DNA from: Candidatus Rokuibacteriota bacterium
GTDB taxonomy: Bacteria > Methylomirabilota > Methylomirabilia > Rokubacteriales > CSP1-6
Length of the DNA: 38,735 nucleotides
Direction: 5' to 3'
Assembly (NCBI GenBank): GCA_005887895.1
Contig: VBPC01000179.1
Location: 1-38,735, forward strand
The notes beneath the pieces were generated by a model that searched no databases, was not told where the DNA came from, and saw nothing but the letters and a program-made list of their open reading frames with translations. Of the stretch, positions 7,673 through 16,552 are shown one piece after another (the stretch's first letter is position 1; the number at the start of each line of letters is the position of its first letter). The position numbers were made by a program, and so were the translations under genes.

Positions 7673-8419
7673 TCAGGCGACGAAGTCCTTGATGGCGGGG
7701 ATCACGACCGCGGGCGCTTCCTCCATCAGCCAGTGGCCGGCGCCGGTGACAATCTGGCCGCGGACGTCGGACGCGACGAGTTTGGCCTGCGCTTGCTGCC
7801 CATCCGGCCGAAGTCCTCCGCGTCGCGCTCGAAATTGCGGAAGTACTCGAAGCCCGCCCGCATGGCTCCCGGCTGGGCGTAGGCCCGGGCCTACAGGCGG
7901 CGATCGGCCTCGGGCAGGGAGCGCTTCCGGTCGGCGGCGCAGTCGTTCCAGAAATGCTCCAGGTAGATGCGCTCACGCCCCTTCACCAGGGCCAGCGGCA
8001 CGTCGCCGTAGAAATGGAAGTGCCACAGGTCACGCAAGAGCCATACGTTCTTCCAGTTGCCGATGCCGGAGCAGGAAGGCGTCCATCAGCACCACCCGCT
8101 CGGTGGCCTCCGGGAACCGATCGAGCCCGAGTCGCGCTGTCAGCTCGCGGATGTCCACGGCCATGTTCTTCTTGTCGTATCCGGAGGCGGGCTTGGCCGA
8201 GCCGCCGGCGCCGCGCAGGTCGGGCACGACGACGGTGTGGCGCTCGGCGAGCAATGGCATGATCGGGCGCCACATGTGGCTGGTCTCGGCGTAGCCATGC
8301 AGCAGGACCACCGGGCTGCCCTGCCCGCCGACGAGGTAGCGCAGCCGCACGCCGTTGACGTTGGCGAAGCGCTCGGTGAAGCCGGCGGGCCGGAGCGCGG
8401 TCCTTCGGGGTCTGGTCAC
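7673..8419 (-). pseudogene. Alpha/beta hydrolase, multiply broken
   Basis: The N-terminus reads well (VNGVRLRYLVGG, VVLLHGYAETSHMW, VVVPDLRGAGGSAKP). Then four lesions follow. At about 8119-8122 the frame stays open but roughly 20-25 residues around the nucleophile elbow (HDxG region) are absent. At about 8070 the frame shifts, after which GIGNWKNVWLLRDLWHFHFYG continues. An in-frame TAG lies at 7891-7893. A second shift at about 7790-7800 precedes the end piece GQIVTGAGHWLMEEAP. The intact relative would be an epoxide-hydrolase-like enzyme of about 290 residues. The gene starts 12 bases after tupC and was probably its operon partner. Confidence 0.85.
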
Positions 8420-8431
8420 TCGTGCGCCCTT

Positions 8432-9532
8432 TCAGGGAGTATGGGGGGCGAGTCCCGGCAGCAGGTGCGGGGCGCTCGCCTTGAAGACGGCGGCGATCGT
8501 CATGCCTTCGACCAGGCCGAGGTCGCCGAGCGAGCGCGGCGTCACGGTGGCCACGAGCGGAAACCCGCAATCGACCACGACGCGGGCGCCGGCGTCGGTC
8601 ACGGTGATGCGGGCGATGGCCCCGCGCAGGACGTTGCGCGCGCTCGAGCCGCCGCCCTGCTCGGGCGGCAGGGTCAGGGTGACGTCCTCGGGCCGGATCG
8701 CCAGCCGCACGCGGGCGCCCGGGTCGGCGGCGGCGGCGACCTCGAGCGTGCGCCCGCCGATCTCCACGCGGGTGACGCCGCCGGCGCGGCTCAGCACGCG
8801 GCCACTCACGATCGTCTCCACGCCGACGAAGCGCGCGACCTCCTCGGACACCGGCGTCTGGAAGACCCGGGCGGTGTCGTCGAGCTGACGGACGCGGCCG
8901 GCGATGAGGACCGCCACCCGGTCGGCCAGCGCCTGGGCCTCGCCGCGATCGTGGGTCACCAGCACGGTCGCCACGCGGTCCTCGCGCAGCACGGCGGCGA
9001 GGTCGGCGATGAGCGCGGTGCGGGAGGGCTGATCGAGCCCCGCAAACGGCTCGTCGAGGAGCAGGACTCCCGGCTCCAGCACGAGCGCCCGCGCCAGCGC
9101 CACGCGCTGCGCCTCGCCGCCGGACAGGGTGCGGGCGCGCCGTCCGGCCAGCGCCGCCACGCCGAAGCGCTCCAGCCACCGCGCGGCCCGGCGCGCCGCG
9201 ACCTCGCCGTGGATGCCGCGGAAGCCGAGGCCGAGGGTGACGTTGCCGACGACGGTCGTATCGGCCAGCCACGGCTCCTGGAAGACCGTGGCCATGCGGC
9301 GGCGCTCGGCCAGCGCCTCGCGCGCGTCGACCGCGCGGCCGCCCACGCGGACCTCGCCGGCCTCGGGCCGCTCGAGCAGGCCGAGCACGCGCAGCAGCGT
9401 CGACTTGCCGCTGCCGTTGGGGCCGATGACGGCCAGCACCTCGGCCGGGCGCACGGCGAGCGCCTCGACCTCGAGCGTGAAGCCGGGCGGATAGCGAAGG
9501 CGCACCCCGTGGAGCGCGAGCAGCGGCGTCAC
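8432..9532 (-). CDS. tupC: Tungstate ABC transporter, ATP-binding protein
   Basis: 366 residues. Walker A GPNGSGKST, Q loop FQEPWLADTT, signature LSGGEAQRVALARAL, Walker B LLLDEPFAGLD and switch histidine VTHDR are all present. A C-terminal TOBE-like region (about 240-350, GVETIVSGRV, VRLAIRPEDVTL) may sense the oxyanion. It powers import across the inner membrane. It is assigned to tungstate because its nucleotide-binding domain resembles TupC/WtpC and the preceding ATPase is a better ModC. The start GTG at 9532 overlaps the modC stop by four bases. Pairing of ATPases with permeases is inference. Confidence 0.75.
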   Translation of the reverse strand: MTPLLALHGVRLRYPPGFTLEVEALAVRPAEVLAVIGPNGSGKSTLLRVLGLLERPEAGEVRVGGRAVDAREALAERRRMATVFQEPWLADTTVVGNVTLGLGFRGIHGEVAARRAARWLERFGVAALAGRRARTLSGGEAQRVALARALVLEPGVLLLDEPFAGLDQPSRTALIADLAAVLREDRVATVLVTHDRGEAQALADRVAVLIAGRVRQLDDTARVFQTPVSEEVARFVGVETIVSGRVLSRAGGVTRVEIGGRTLEVAAAADPGARVRLAIRPEDVTLTLPPEQGGGSSARNVLRGAIARITVTDAGARVVVDCGFPLVATVTPRSLGDLGLVEGMTIAAVFKASAPHLLPGLAPHTP

Positions 9533-10647
9533 GCCGGCAGCACGTGGATCGAGCCACGGTGGATGGAGAACTCCCAGCGCCGGTCGCGGTCGATCTCGAG
9601 GATCTCGTAGACGAGGTGCGGCACCTCGACCTCGAGGTCGTAGTCGCCCTGGGCCGGCGGCCCGGGATGATCGAGCCGGATCCGTAGCGTCCAGGTCGTC
9701 CCGAAATCCTCGTCGCCGACGACGACGCCCGCCATGAGGTTCATGTGGTGCGCGGGATCGGCCGTCCGGCGGTCCTTGCGGATCAGCCGCACGTACTCCG
9801 GGCGGATGAAGAACGCGATCGGCGATTCCGGCGCCGGCAGGTACGAGCGCGTGGGCGAGTTGACGGCCTCCAGGATCTGGCCGCGCCAGCGAAGCTGGAT
9901 CCGGTCGGGCGTCGCCTTCGCCACGACGCCGGTCAAGAGATTGCGGACGCCCATGATCCGGGCCACGGCTTCCGAGGCCGGCTGCCACAGCAGCTCCGCG
10001 CGCGGCGCCGATTGCACCACGCGCCCGGCGTCGTACACGACGATGCGATCGGCCAGGCGATACGCCTCGGTGAAATCGTGGGTCACCAGCACGGCAGCGG
10101 TGCCCCACTCGCGCAGCACGCGCCCGAGGTCGTCGCGCAGCACGCGCCGCAGCGGAAGGTCGAGCGCGGAGAACGGCTCGTCGAGCAGCAGCAGCGCCGG
10201 CTCGATGGCCAGCGCGCGGCCGAGCGCCACCCGCTGGCGCTCACCGCCCGACAGCTCGTGCGGCCGGCGCGTCGCGAGCCCGGCGAGGCCGAGGCGGTCG
10301 AGGACGCGCGCCGTGCGCTCGCGGCGCGTCGCGCGCGGCTGGTCGCGCAGCCCGTAGGCGATGTTGTCGGCGACGGTCAGGTGCGGGAACAGCGCGTAGC
10401 CCTGGAACACGTAGCCGAGCCGCCGCCGCCGCGGTGACAGGTCGATGCCGGCGGCGCTGTCGAAGACGACGCGGTCGCCGATCACGATGCGTCCGGCGTC
10501 CGGGCGGACCAGGCCGGCCAGGCAGTCGAGCGTGAGCGTCTTGCCGGCGCCGGACGGTCCGAACAGTCCGCAGACGGCGTCGCTGGACTCCCAGCGCACA
10601 TCGAGCGCGAATCCCGGCAGCCGCTTCTTCAGCGAGACGGACAGCAC
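9529..10647 (-). CDS. modC: Molybdate ABC transporter, ATP-binding protein
   Basis: 372 residues. It has the ModC-like start LSVSLKKRLPGFALDV, Walker A GPSGAGKTLTLDCLAGL, DLSPRRRRLGYVFQGYALFPHLTV, LSGGERQRVALGRAL, LLLDEPFSALD and VTHDFTEA. C-terminal TOBE-type domains (about 230-370, GVRNLLTGVV, FFIRPEYVRL) are expected to bind molybdate. The GTG start at 10647 lies three bases after the modB stop, and the stop overlaps the tupC start. It hydrolyses ATP for the ModAB system. Confidence 0.88.
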   Translation of the reverse strand: MLSVSLKKRLPGFALDVRWESSDAVCGLFGPSGAGKTLTLDCLAGLVRPDAGRIVIGDRVVFDSAAGIDLSPRRRRLGYVFQGYALFPHLTVADNIAYGLRDQPRATRRERTARVLDRLGLAGLATRRPHELSGGERQRVALGRALAIEPALLLLDEPFSALDLPLRRVLRDDLGRVLREWGTAAVLVTHDFTEAYRLADRIVVYDAGRVVQSAPRAELLWQPASEAVARIMGVRNLLTGVVAKATPDRIQLRWRGQILEAVNSPTRSYLPAPESPIAFFIRPEYVRLIRKDRRTADPAHHMNLMAGVVVGDEDFGTTWTLRIRLDHPGPPAQGDYDLEVEVPHLVYEILEIDRDRRWEFSIHRGSIHVLPA

Positions 10648-10650
10648 CGC

Positions 10651-11304
10651 TCAGTACCGCAGCCGGCCCAACCGCCCGAGCCCGAGGAGCAAGGCAACGA
10701 CGAGCGCCACCGCCAGCGCGGCCAGCGTGTTAGCCTCCGTCATCTGGTTGGCCTGCACGTGGTCGTAGATCGCCAGCGGCAGCGTCTGCGTCCGCCCCGG
10801 AATGCTGCCGGCCACCATCAGCGTGATGCCGAAGTCGCCGAAGGCCCGGCAGAACGCGAGCACCGCGCCGGCCAGCACGGCGCGCCAGGCGAGCGGCAGC
10901 GTCACGCTCCAGAAGACCGACCACTCCGAGCGGCCGAGCGTGCGGGCCGCCTGCTCGAGGCGCGCGTCGACACCCTCGAAGCCGGCCTGGGCCGCGCGCA
11001 CGAGCAGCGGCAGCGAGCCCACGCACGCCGCGACGACGGCGGCCTTCCAGGTGAACGCGAGCTCCACGCCTATCCGCCCCAGCAGCCGGCCGAGCGGGCC
11101 GGGGGCACCGATCAGCACGAGCAGGTAGTAGCCGAGCACCGTCGGCGGGAGCACGAGCGGCGTGACCACGAGCGCCGCCAAGAGCTCACGGCCGGCGAAG
11201 CGGCGCCGGCCGAGCGCCCACGCCAGCGGCACGCCGAGCGCGAGCGTCAACGCCGTCGCCACCAGCGAGACCCGGATGGAGAGCCACAGCGGGAAGAGGT
11301 CCAC
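10651..11304 (-). CDS. modB: Molybdate ABC transporter permease
   Basis: 217 residues with about five hydrophobic segments starting [19 protein letters not shown]. The EAA-type loop that docks the ATPase is seen as [20 protein letters not shown], and ModB-typical [20 protein letters not shown] and [10 protein letters not shown] follow. The GTG at 11304 lies two bases after the modA stop. The ORF extends far upstream in frame, but that part is modA antisense or out of frame and was left out. Confidence 0.9.
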   Translation of the reverse strand: MDLFPLWLSIRVSLVATALTLALGVPLAWALGRRRFAGRELLAALVVTPLVLPPTVLGYYLLVLIGAPGPLGRLLGRIGVELAFTWKAAVVAACVGSLPLLVRAAQAGFEGVDARLEQAARTLGRSEWSVFWSVTLPLAWRAVLAGAVLAFCRAFGDFGITLMVAGSIPGRTQTLPLAIYDHVQANQMTEANTLAALAVALVVALLLGLGRLGRLRY

Positions 11305-11306
11305 GC

Positions 11307-12065
11307 TCAGAACTCGCCGGGGAGCGCGAAGCCGTAGCGCTTCATGATCGGCCGGCCCTCGGGGCCGTTCACGAACTGGATGAAGGCGAGCCCCAGCTCC
11401 GGCCGGGCGCTGCGACGGACGACGGCCACCGCCTGGTTCAACGGCGCGTGCAGCGCGGGATCGATCGGCACCCACTCGATGCCCGCCACGCCGGCGATCG
11501 ACAGCGCCACGATGCCGGCCTCGGCGGCGCCGCTCTCCACGAACTGCAGCGCCTGTCGGATGTTTTCGCCGTACACGAGCTTGGGCGCCACTGCGTCCCA
11601 CACGCCGGCCGCGCGCAGCGCCCCGGCGGCCGCCTTGCCGTAGGGAGCGTGAGCGGGATTCGCGATCGCGACGCGACGAATCCGGGGCTCGCGCAGCTGC
11701 GACAGCGCCGTGAGCTTTGCGCCCGCACCGGGGGCGGTCGCGAGGACGAGGCGACCCTGGGCGTAGAGCGCCCGGCTCTCGGCGATCAGGGCGCCCTTCG
11801 CGACGAGCTCGTCGACGAAGCTCTGGTCGGCGGCGAAGAAGACGTCGGCGGGGGCGCCGTGCTCGATCTGCTTGGCCAGGTTGCCGGTCGATCCCAGCAC
11901 CAGCGTGACCCTGGCGCCGGCCGCCGTCTCGAACTTCGGCACGATCTCGCGGAACGCGAAGGCCAGGTCGGAGGCGGCGAACACCGTCAGCGGCGGCGGC
12001 GCGGCGCTCGCCACTGCGGCCGCCAGCGCGACCACGACACTCCACGCGACGACCCAGCGGCGCAT
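11307..12065 (-). CDS. modA: Molybdate-binding periplasmic protein
   Basis: 252 residues with a signal peptide ([20 protein letters not shown]) followed by the ModA start [16 protein letters not shown]. Further oxyanion-site landmarks are [20 protein letters not shown] and [12 protein letters not shown]. It captures molybdate or tungstate in the periplasm and hands it to ModB. ATG 12065 is favoured by GAGGAG six bases upstream; the longer open frame to 12194 reaches into tupB. The stop almost touches the modB start. Confidence 0.9.
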   Translation of the reverse strand: MRRWVVAWSVVVALAAAVASAAPPPLTVFAASDLAFAFREIVPKFETAAGARVTLVLGSTGNLAKQIEHGAPADVFFAADQSFVDELVAKGALIAESRALYAQGRLVLATAPGAGAKLTALSQLREPRIRRVAIANPAHAPYGKAAAGALRAAGVWDAVAPKLVYGENIRQALQFVESGAAEAGIVALSIAGVAGIEWVPIDPALHAPLNQAVAVVRRSARPELGLAFIQFVNGPEGRPIMKRYGFALPGEF

Positions 12066-12105
12066 GCGACGCTCCTCGGCCCGACAACGCTCGAAACGCG
12101 CGTCA

Positions 12106-12801
12106 TTATAGCGCCCGGCGCTGCTGGATCGTGGTGAGCGCCCAGTTGACGAGGAACACCAGCGCCAGCAGCAGGAGCGCCAGCGCGATCGCAATATCGA
12201 AGTTGCCCTTGGAGGTCTCGAGCACCATCGCCGTCGTCAGCGTGCGGGTCTGGCCGCGGATGTTGCCGCCGACCATCATCGAGGCGCCGATCTCCGAGAT
12301 GACGCCGCCGAAGCCGGCCATGACGGCGGCCAGCATCGGCAGCCGCGCCTCGCCCAGCACCACCCACACCATCTGCCGCCGCGAGGCGCCCAGCGCGACG
12401 AGCTGGAGCCGGAACTTCTCGGGCACCTGCTGCACCGCCGCCAGCGTGATGCCGGTCACGATCGGCGCGGCGATGACGGCCTGGGCCACCACGATGGCGG
12501 CCGGCGTGTAGAGGACTTCCAGGTCACCGAAGGGGCCACTGCGCCAGAGCAACACGGTGACGAAGAGTCCGACGACGACCGGCGGCAGCCCCATGCCGGT
12601 GTTGACCGCGCTCACCAGCAGCACGCGGCCGGGAAAGCGCGTGAGCGCGAGCGCGGCGCCGAGCGGAATGCCGAGCACGAGCGCGATCAGGGTCGCGGTG
12701 GCCGAGACCTCGAGCGAGAGCCACAGGATGCCCAGCACGTCCGGATCGCCGCCGGCGAGCAGTCGCAGGGCATGGCGGAAGCCCTGGACGAGGACGTCCA
12801 C
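12106..12801 (-). CDS. tupB: Tungstate ABC transporter permease
   Basis: 231 residues, about five membrane segments. The sequence ILWLSLEVSATATLIALVLG, GMGLPPVVVGLFVTVLLWRSGPFG and EIGASMMVGGNIRGQTRTLTTA is typical for TupB permeases, whose C-terminal half resembles ModB. The start GTG (12801-12799) shares one base with the tupA stop TAG, so the two are translationally coupled. Only 40 bases separate its stop from modA, so the molybdate genes are probably on the same transcript. Confidence 0.88.
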   Translation of the reverse strand: MDVLVQGFRHALRLLAGGDPDVLGILWLSLEVSATATLIALVLGIPLGAALALTRFPGRVLLVSAVNTGMGLPPVVVGLFVTVLLWRSGPFGDLEVLYTPAAIVVAQAVIAAPIVTGITLAAVQQVPEKFRLQLVALGASRRQMVWVVLGEARLPMLAAVMAGFGGVISEIGASMMVGGNIRGQTRTLTTAMVLETSKGNFDIAIALALLLLALVFLVNWALTTIQQRRAL

Positions 12802-13631
12802 TAGAAGTCGTCGTCCCGGCGACCGGCGATCGGCACGAACAGCGGCCGGCCGAACTTCTCCACGCCGAAGGTCCCGATGACCGCCTGCGTGGCCGGCGCC
12901 ACCATGAAATCCGCGAAGGCCTTGCCACCGGCGACGTTCACCCGCGGCCCGTTGGCGGGATTGACCTCCATCACGGAGTAGACGTTGAGCAGCGGGCGAT
13001 CGCCCTCGACCATCACGCCGAGCGCGAGCCGGCGTCCGAACGCCAGCAGCGTGGCGCGGTCGGTGAGCGTGTAGGCATGGCGATCGTCGGCGACGGCCAG
13101 CGTCGCGCCCATGCCCTGACCGGACTCGATGTACCACGGCGCCGTCGGCGCGACGCCGGCCTGAGCCCACAGCGCCTGCTCGAGCAGGTGAGTCCCGGAG
13201 CCGTCGGCCCGCGAGACGAACCGCGCTCCGGCGGCGGCGATCTTGCGCAGCGCCGCCACCGCCGTCTTGTCGCCGCGAACGGCGGCCGGGTCGGCGACGG
13301 GACCGACGAGGACGAAATCGTTGTACATCACCAGTCGGCGATTCTGCAGCCGGCCCTCCGCCACGTATTTCTGCTCGAGCGCCGGCGCGTGGCAGAGCGT
13401 CACGTCGGCCTCGCCGCGGGCGGCCAGGGCCAGCGCCTGGCCGGTGCCCACCGAGACCGTCTTCACGGTGAGGCCGGTTTGCCGCTCGAAGAGGCGCACC
13501 AGGACGTCGAGCAGCCCGGAGTCCTGGGTGCTGGTGGTCGTGGCCAGGATGACGCTGCGCGACGGCGCCGGGCCGGCGGCCGGCGCCGCCAGGGCCAGCG
13601 CGAGCAGGACGAGGAGCGACCGGCATCGCAT
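12801..13631 (-). CDS. tupA: Tungstate-binding periplasmic protein
   Basis: 276 residues with a short signal peptide (LLVLLALALAAPAAG). The diagnostic tungstate-binding motif LATTTSTQDSGLLD is present near residue 30, followed by VKTVSVGTGQAL, SRADGSGTH and YNDFVLVGP. TupA binds tungstate with much higher affinity than molybdate in characterised members. The ATG at 13631 follows an AT-rich operator-like stretch (13637-13663). It is the first transporter gene after the regulator. Confidence 0.92.
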   Translation of the reverse strand: MRCRSLLVLLALALAAPAAGPAPSRSVILATTTSTQDSGLLDVLVRLFERQTGLTVKTVSVGTGQALALAARGEADVTLCHAPALEQKYVAEGRLQNRRLVMYNDFVLVGPVADPAAVRGDKTAVAALRKIAAAGARFVSRADGSGTHLLEQALWAQAGVAPTAPWYIESGQGMGATLAVADDRHAYTLTDRATLLAFGRRLALGVMVEGDRPLLNVYSVMEVNPANGPRVNVAGGKAFADFMVAPATQAVIGTFGVEKFGRPLFVPIAGRRDDDF

Positions 13632-13636
13632 GACGT

Positions 13637-13663
13637 CGTTATATATGCTCCAGGAAGCATAAT
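13637..13663 (-). promoter_or_regulatory. ModE-like operator before tupA
   Basis: An AT-rich island in GC-rich surroundings: plus strand CGTTATATATGCT, spacer, AGCATAATC. Perfect 6-base arms TATGCT/AGCATA lie six bases apart, and the outer CGTTATAT resembles a ModE half-site. It sits between the regulator stop and the tupA start. Confidence 0.45.
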
Positions 13664-14001
13664 CAAGGCCGCCGGGTCGCGAACGCCCGGCGGAAGCGGC
13701 GATCGGCAACGGCGTCGAGCCCGGCCTGGAAGCGGCGGTAGCGCGCGACGAACGCGCGGCCCTGGCGCGTGAGTCGGAGCCCGCCGCGCGGACCGCCGCC
13801 GGCCGGCTCGAGAAAACGGATGCCGGAGACCCGCTCCAGCTCGCGGAAATAGCCCCAGCCGTGGCGGTACGACATGCCGACGCGGGCCAGCGCGCGCCGC
13901 AGCGAGCCGAGCTGATCGACGAGCTCCAGCAGCCGCGCGCGGCCGTCACCGAACTTCACGCGCTCGCCGAACACGACCCACACCTTGAGCCGGGGCTTCA
14001 C
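13663..14001 (-). CDS. ModE N-terminal-domain transcription regulator (TunR-like)
   Basis: 112 residues, a winged helix-turn-helix of the LysR/ModE type: KPRLKVWVVFGERVKFGDGR, LLELVDQLGSLRRALARVGM and SYRHGWGYFRELERV. The usual ModE C-terminal TOBE domains that bind molybdate are absent, as in TunR-type or stand-alone ModE-N proteins. It likely controls the tup-mod operon directly downstream, and how it senses metal is open. The GTG at 14001 gives the common start. The open frame continues to 14151 but with no domain content and across the tpx promoter region. Confidence 0.8.
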   Translation of the reverse strand: MKPRLKVWVVFGERVKFGDGRARLLELVDQLGSLRRALARVGMSYRHGWGYFRELERVSGIRFLEPAGGGPRGGLRLTRQGRAFVARYRRFQAGLDAVADRRFRRAFATRRP

Positions 14002-14088
14002 GGTGTGAGAGTACCGTACACGTAGGGGCCTCGAACGGGCGGCCCTTGCCCCCCGAGCGTTCGGGCCGCGGGGGAGCGTGGCGCCTTT

Positions 14089-14108
14089 CGTTATGCCATA
14101 GAATGACG
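14089..14108. promoter_or_regulatory. Inverted CGTTAT...ATGACG element between regulator and tpx
   Basis: CGTTAT (14089-14094), eight bases, ATGACG (14103-14108), in the 148-base divergent gap between the ModE-N gene and tpx. The left half equals the outer half-site before tupA, and TAGAAT (14099-14104) could be the -10 element of tpx. Tentative. Confidence 0.25.
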
Positions 14109-14149
14109 GGCGTGCCGGCAGCGGCACGAACAACCCCAGGAGGACTCTC

Positions 14150-14680
14150 ATGGCTCAGGAGCGCAAGGCCGCCGTCACGCTGCGAGGCAATCCGCTGACC
14201 CTGGCCGGTCCCGAGATCAAGGCCGGTCAGTCGGCTCCCGACTTCTCCGCGGTCGCCACCGACCTCAAGGAGGTGCGGCTGGCCGACGCCCGCGGCAAGG
14301 TCATCGTGCTGTCGAGCGTGCCGTCGCTGGACACGCCCACCTGCGACACCGAGACGCGGCGCTTCAACCAGGAGGCCGCCGGCCTCGGCGAGGGAGTCGA
14401 GGTGTGGACCATCAGCATGGACCTGCCGTTCGCGCAGAAGCGCTGGTGCGGCGCCGCCGGCGTGGATCGCGTGAAGACGCTCTCGGACTTCCGCCACCGC
14501 GCGTTCGGTGAGGCCTACGGCGTGCGGATCGTCGACGGTCCGATCGCCGGCGTCAACGCGCGCGCCGTCTTCGTCGTCGGCAAGGACGGCAAGGTGACCC
14601 ACGCGCAGTACGTCAAGGAGGTCTCGGCCGAGCCGGATTACGCGTCGATCCTCACGGCCGCGCGCGCGGCGGCCCGCTGA
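14150..14680 (+). CDS. tpx: Thiol peroxidase (atypical 2-Cys peroxiredoxin)
   Basis: 176 residues. Reduces hydrogen and organic peroxides using thioredoxin. The peroxidatic cysteine C65 is in DTPTCDTETRRF, and the resolving cysteine C100 is in KRWCGAAGV, the Tpx spacing of about 35 residues. The start is well supported: AGGAGG precedes the ATG at 14150. Only 13 bases separate it from the universal stress protein gene, which suggests a stress operon. Confidence 0.95.
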   Translation: MAQERKAAVTLRGNPLTLAGPEIKAGQSAPDFSAVATDLKEVRLADARGKVIVLSSVPSLDTPTCDTETRRFNQEAAGLGEGVEVWTISMDLPFAQKRWCGAAGVDRVKTLSDFRHRAFGEAYGVRIVDGPIAGVNARAVFVVGKDGKVTHAQYVKEVSAEPDYASILTAARAAAR

Positions 14681-14693
14681 CGCCGGGACGGCG

Positions 14694-15134
14694 ATGCCGC
14701 GGCGAATCCTGCATCCGACGGATTTTTCGAGCGCGTCGCGGGCAGCGTTCGCGCGCGCGCTCACCGAGGCGCGCACCGGTCGCGCCCAGCTCCTCGTCCT
14801 CCACGTGCTCTCGCCGGTCGTCCCGCTGGCCGGCGAGGGCTACGTGGCGCCGGCGGTCTACCAGCAGATGAGCGACGCCGCCGGGGCGTGGGCGCAGAAG
14901 CAGCTTGCCCGGCTGGTGGCGAAAGCGAAAGGCGCGCGCGTGCGCGCGCGCGGGATCGTGCGCGAGGGTGTGGTCGCCGACCAGATCGTGCGCGCGGCGC
15001 GAGCCCAGCGCGCCGACCTCATCGTGATCGGCACCCACGGGCGGACCGGCGTCGCCCGCTTCTTCCTGGGGAGCGTCGCGGCCCGGGTGGCCGCCACCGC
15101 GCCCTGTCCGGTCCTCACGGTTCGCGGTCGATGA
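14694..15134 (+). CDS. Universal stress protein (UspA family)
   Basis: 146 residues, one Usp domain. The start RRILHPTDFSSASRAA and the C-terminal nucleotide-binding motif GTHGRTGVARFFLGSVA (G-x2-G-x9-G-S) indicate the ATP-binding subgroup. Such proteins respond to starvation, oxidative stress or low oxygen, mostly by unknown mechanisms. It lies between tpx and ackA on one strand, with 16 bases to ackA. Confidence 0.92.
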   Translation: MPRRILHPTDFSSASRAAFARALTEARTGRAQLLVLHVLSPVVPLAGEGYVAPAVYQQMSDAAGAWAQKQLARLVAKAKGARVRARGIVREGVVADQIVRAARAQRADLIVIGTHGRTGVARFFLGSVAARVAATAPCPVLTVRGR

Positions 15135-15150
15135 CGATGCTCGCGCGCGG

Positions 15151-16299
15151 ATGAACGTCCTCGCGCTGAACTGCGGCTCCTCGTCGGTGAAGTTCCGTCT
15201 CCTCGCCGTCGACGCCGCGGCGCCGCCCGCGGCCGCCCGCGCGCTCGCCCAGCGCACGGACGCGGTGCACGGGGGCAACTACGACGGCGCGGTGCGCGGC
15301 GCGCTCGACGCCGCGCGCGCGGCGGGACCGATCGACGCCGTCGGCCACCGGGTGGTGCACGGTGGCGCCCGCTTCACCGCGCCGACGCCGATCGACGACG
15401 GCGTCGTCGCGGCGATCGAGGCGCTGGAGACGCTGGCGCCGCTGCACAACCGGCCCAGCCTGGCCGGCATCCGCGCGTGCCGGGCGGCCCTCGGCACGGC
15501 CACTCCGATGGTCGCCGTCTTCGACACCGCGTTCCACGCCGCGCTGCCCGAGCGCGCCGCGCGCTATGCAATTCCCCGCGAGCTTGCCGAGCGGCACGGG
15601 CTCCGCCGCTTCGGCTTTCACGGCCTCTCGTACGCGTGGGCCACGGCCCGGGCGGCGGCGCTGCTCGGCCGCCCGGCGGCGGAGCTGCGTCTGGTCGCGC
15701 TGCACCTCGGCAGCGGCTGCTCGGCGGCGGCGATTCGCGGTGGCCGCTCGCTCGACACCTCGATGGGGCTGACGCCGCTCGAGGGCCTCGTGATGGCGAC
15801 GCGCTCGGGGGACGTCGATCCCGCGATCCTGAGCGCCCTGGCCCGCGGCGAGCGCGTGGCCGCCGACGAGGTCGAGCACTGGCTCAACGAGCGCTCGGGG
15901 CTGCTCGGCCTGGCCGGCAGCGCCGACGTCCGCGATCTGCTCGCCCGCGAGGCCACCGACCCGCACGCGCGGCTCGCGCTGGAGGTCTTCTGTCACCGCG
16001 CCCGCAAGTATCTCGGCGCTTATCTCGCCGTCCTCGAGGGCGCGGACGCCGTCGTGTTCACCGGGGGCGTGGGGGAGCACCAGCCCGAGATCCGCCGTCG
16101 CATCGCCGCGGGATTCGAGTGGTGCGGCTTGACGCTCGACGCCGCGCGCAACGCCGCCGCGCGGGGCACCGAGGCGGTGATCAGCGCGGCGGGCTCGACG
16201 GTGGCCGCGCTCGTCGTGGCCGCCGACGAGGAGCGCATGATCGCCGCGGACACGGTCGCCTGCCTCGGCGCCGCGGGGAGGCGAGCGGCCGGGCGGTGA
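15151..16299 (+). CDS. ackA: Acetate kinase
   Basis: 382 residues, a little shorter than the usual ~400. Interconverts acetate plus ATP with acetyl phosphate. Family motifs are NCGSSSVKF, GHRVVHGGARF, FDTAFHAALP, FGFHGLSYAWA, LGSGCSAAAI, DTSMGLTPLEGLVM, TRSGDVDP and FTGGVGEHQPEIR. Two usually strict motifs differ: HNRPSL stands where HNPPNL is expected and FHGLSY where FHGTSH is expected. No phosphotransacetylase or phosphoketolase gene lies in the window, so the source of acetyl phosphate is not shown. Confidence 0.9.
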   Translation: MNVLALNCGSSSVKFRLLAVDAAAPPAAARALAQRTDAVHGGNYDGAVRGALDAARAAGPIDAVGHRVVHGGARFTAPTPIDDGVVAAIEALETLAPLHNRPSLAGIRACRAALGTATPMVAVFDTAFHAALPERAARYAIPRELAERHGLRRFGFHGLSYAWATARAAALLGRPAAELRLVALHLGSGCSAAAIRGGRSLDTSMGLTPLEGLVMATRSGDVDPAILSALARGERVAADEVEHWLNERSGLLGLAGSADVRDLLAREATDPHARLALEVFCHRARKYLGAYLAVLEGADAVVFTGGVGEHQPEIRRRIAAGFEWCGLTLDAARNAAARGTEAVISAAGSTVAALVVAADEERMIAADTVACLGAAGRRAAGR

Positions 16300-16302
16300 C
16301 CG

Positions 16303-16536
16303 TCAGCGGCCACGCCCGGCTCGATGGTCCCCTGCGTGAGCTCGGCGGTGCGACTGGCGCGTCCGGCGGCCTGGGAAGACGCGGTGGCTCAGCGCGAGAC
16401 CGAGCAGGGCCACCGCCACTCCCATCGTCTCGAGCGCCACGGTCACCGGCCCGGCGGGCACGAGGGCCAGCGCCCACGGCGCCACCACGATCGCCACGCC
16501 GGCCAGCGCGATGAAGACTCCGAGGGCCGTCTGCAT
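16303..16536 (-). CDS. Small two-helix membrane protein
   Basis: 77 residues, two hydrophobic segments (about residues 4-24 and 29-50) and a basic, histidine/arginine-rich tail. No family recognised. It follows the histidine kinase by 16 bases on the same strand and meets ackA tail to tail. It may be a membrane partner of the kinase, but this is only position-based. Confidence 0.5.
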   Translation of the reverse strand: MQTALGVFIALAGVAIVVAPWALALVPAGPVTVALETMGVAVALLGLALSHRVFPGRRTRQSHRRAHAGDHRAGRGR

Positions 16537-16552
16537 CTGAGCGGAGCGTGCC

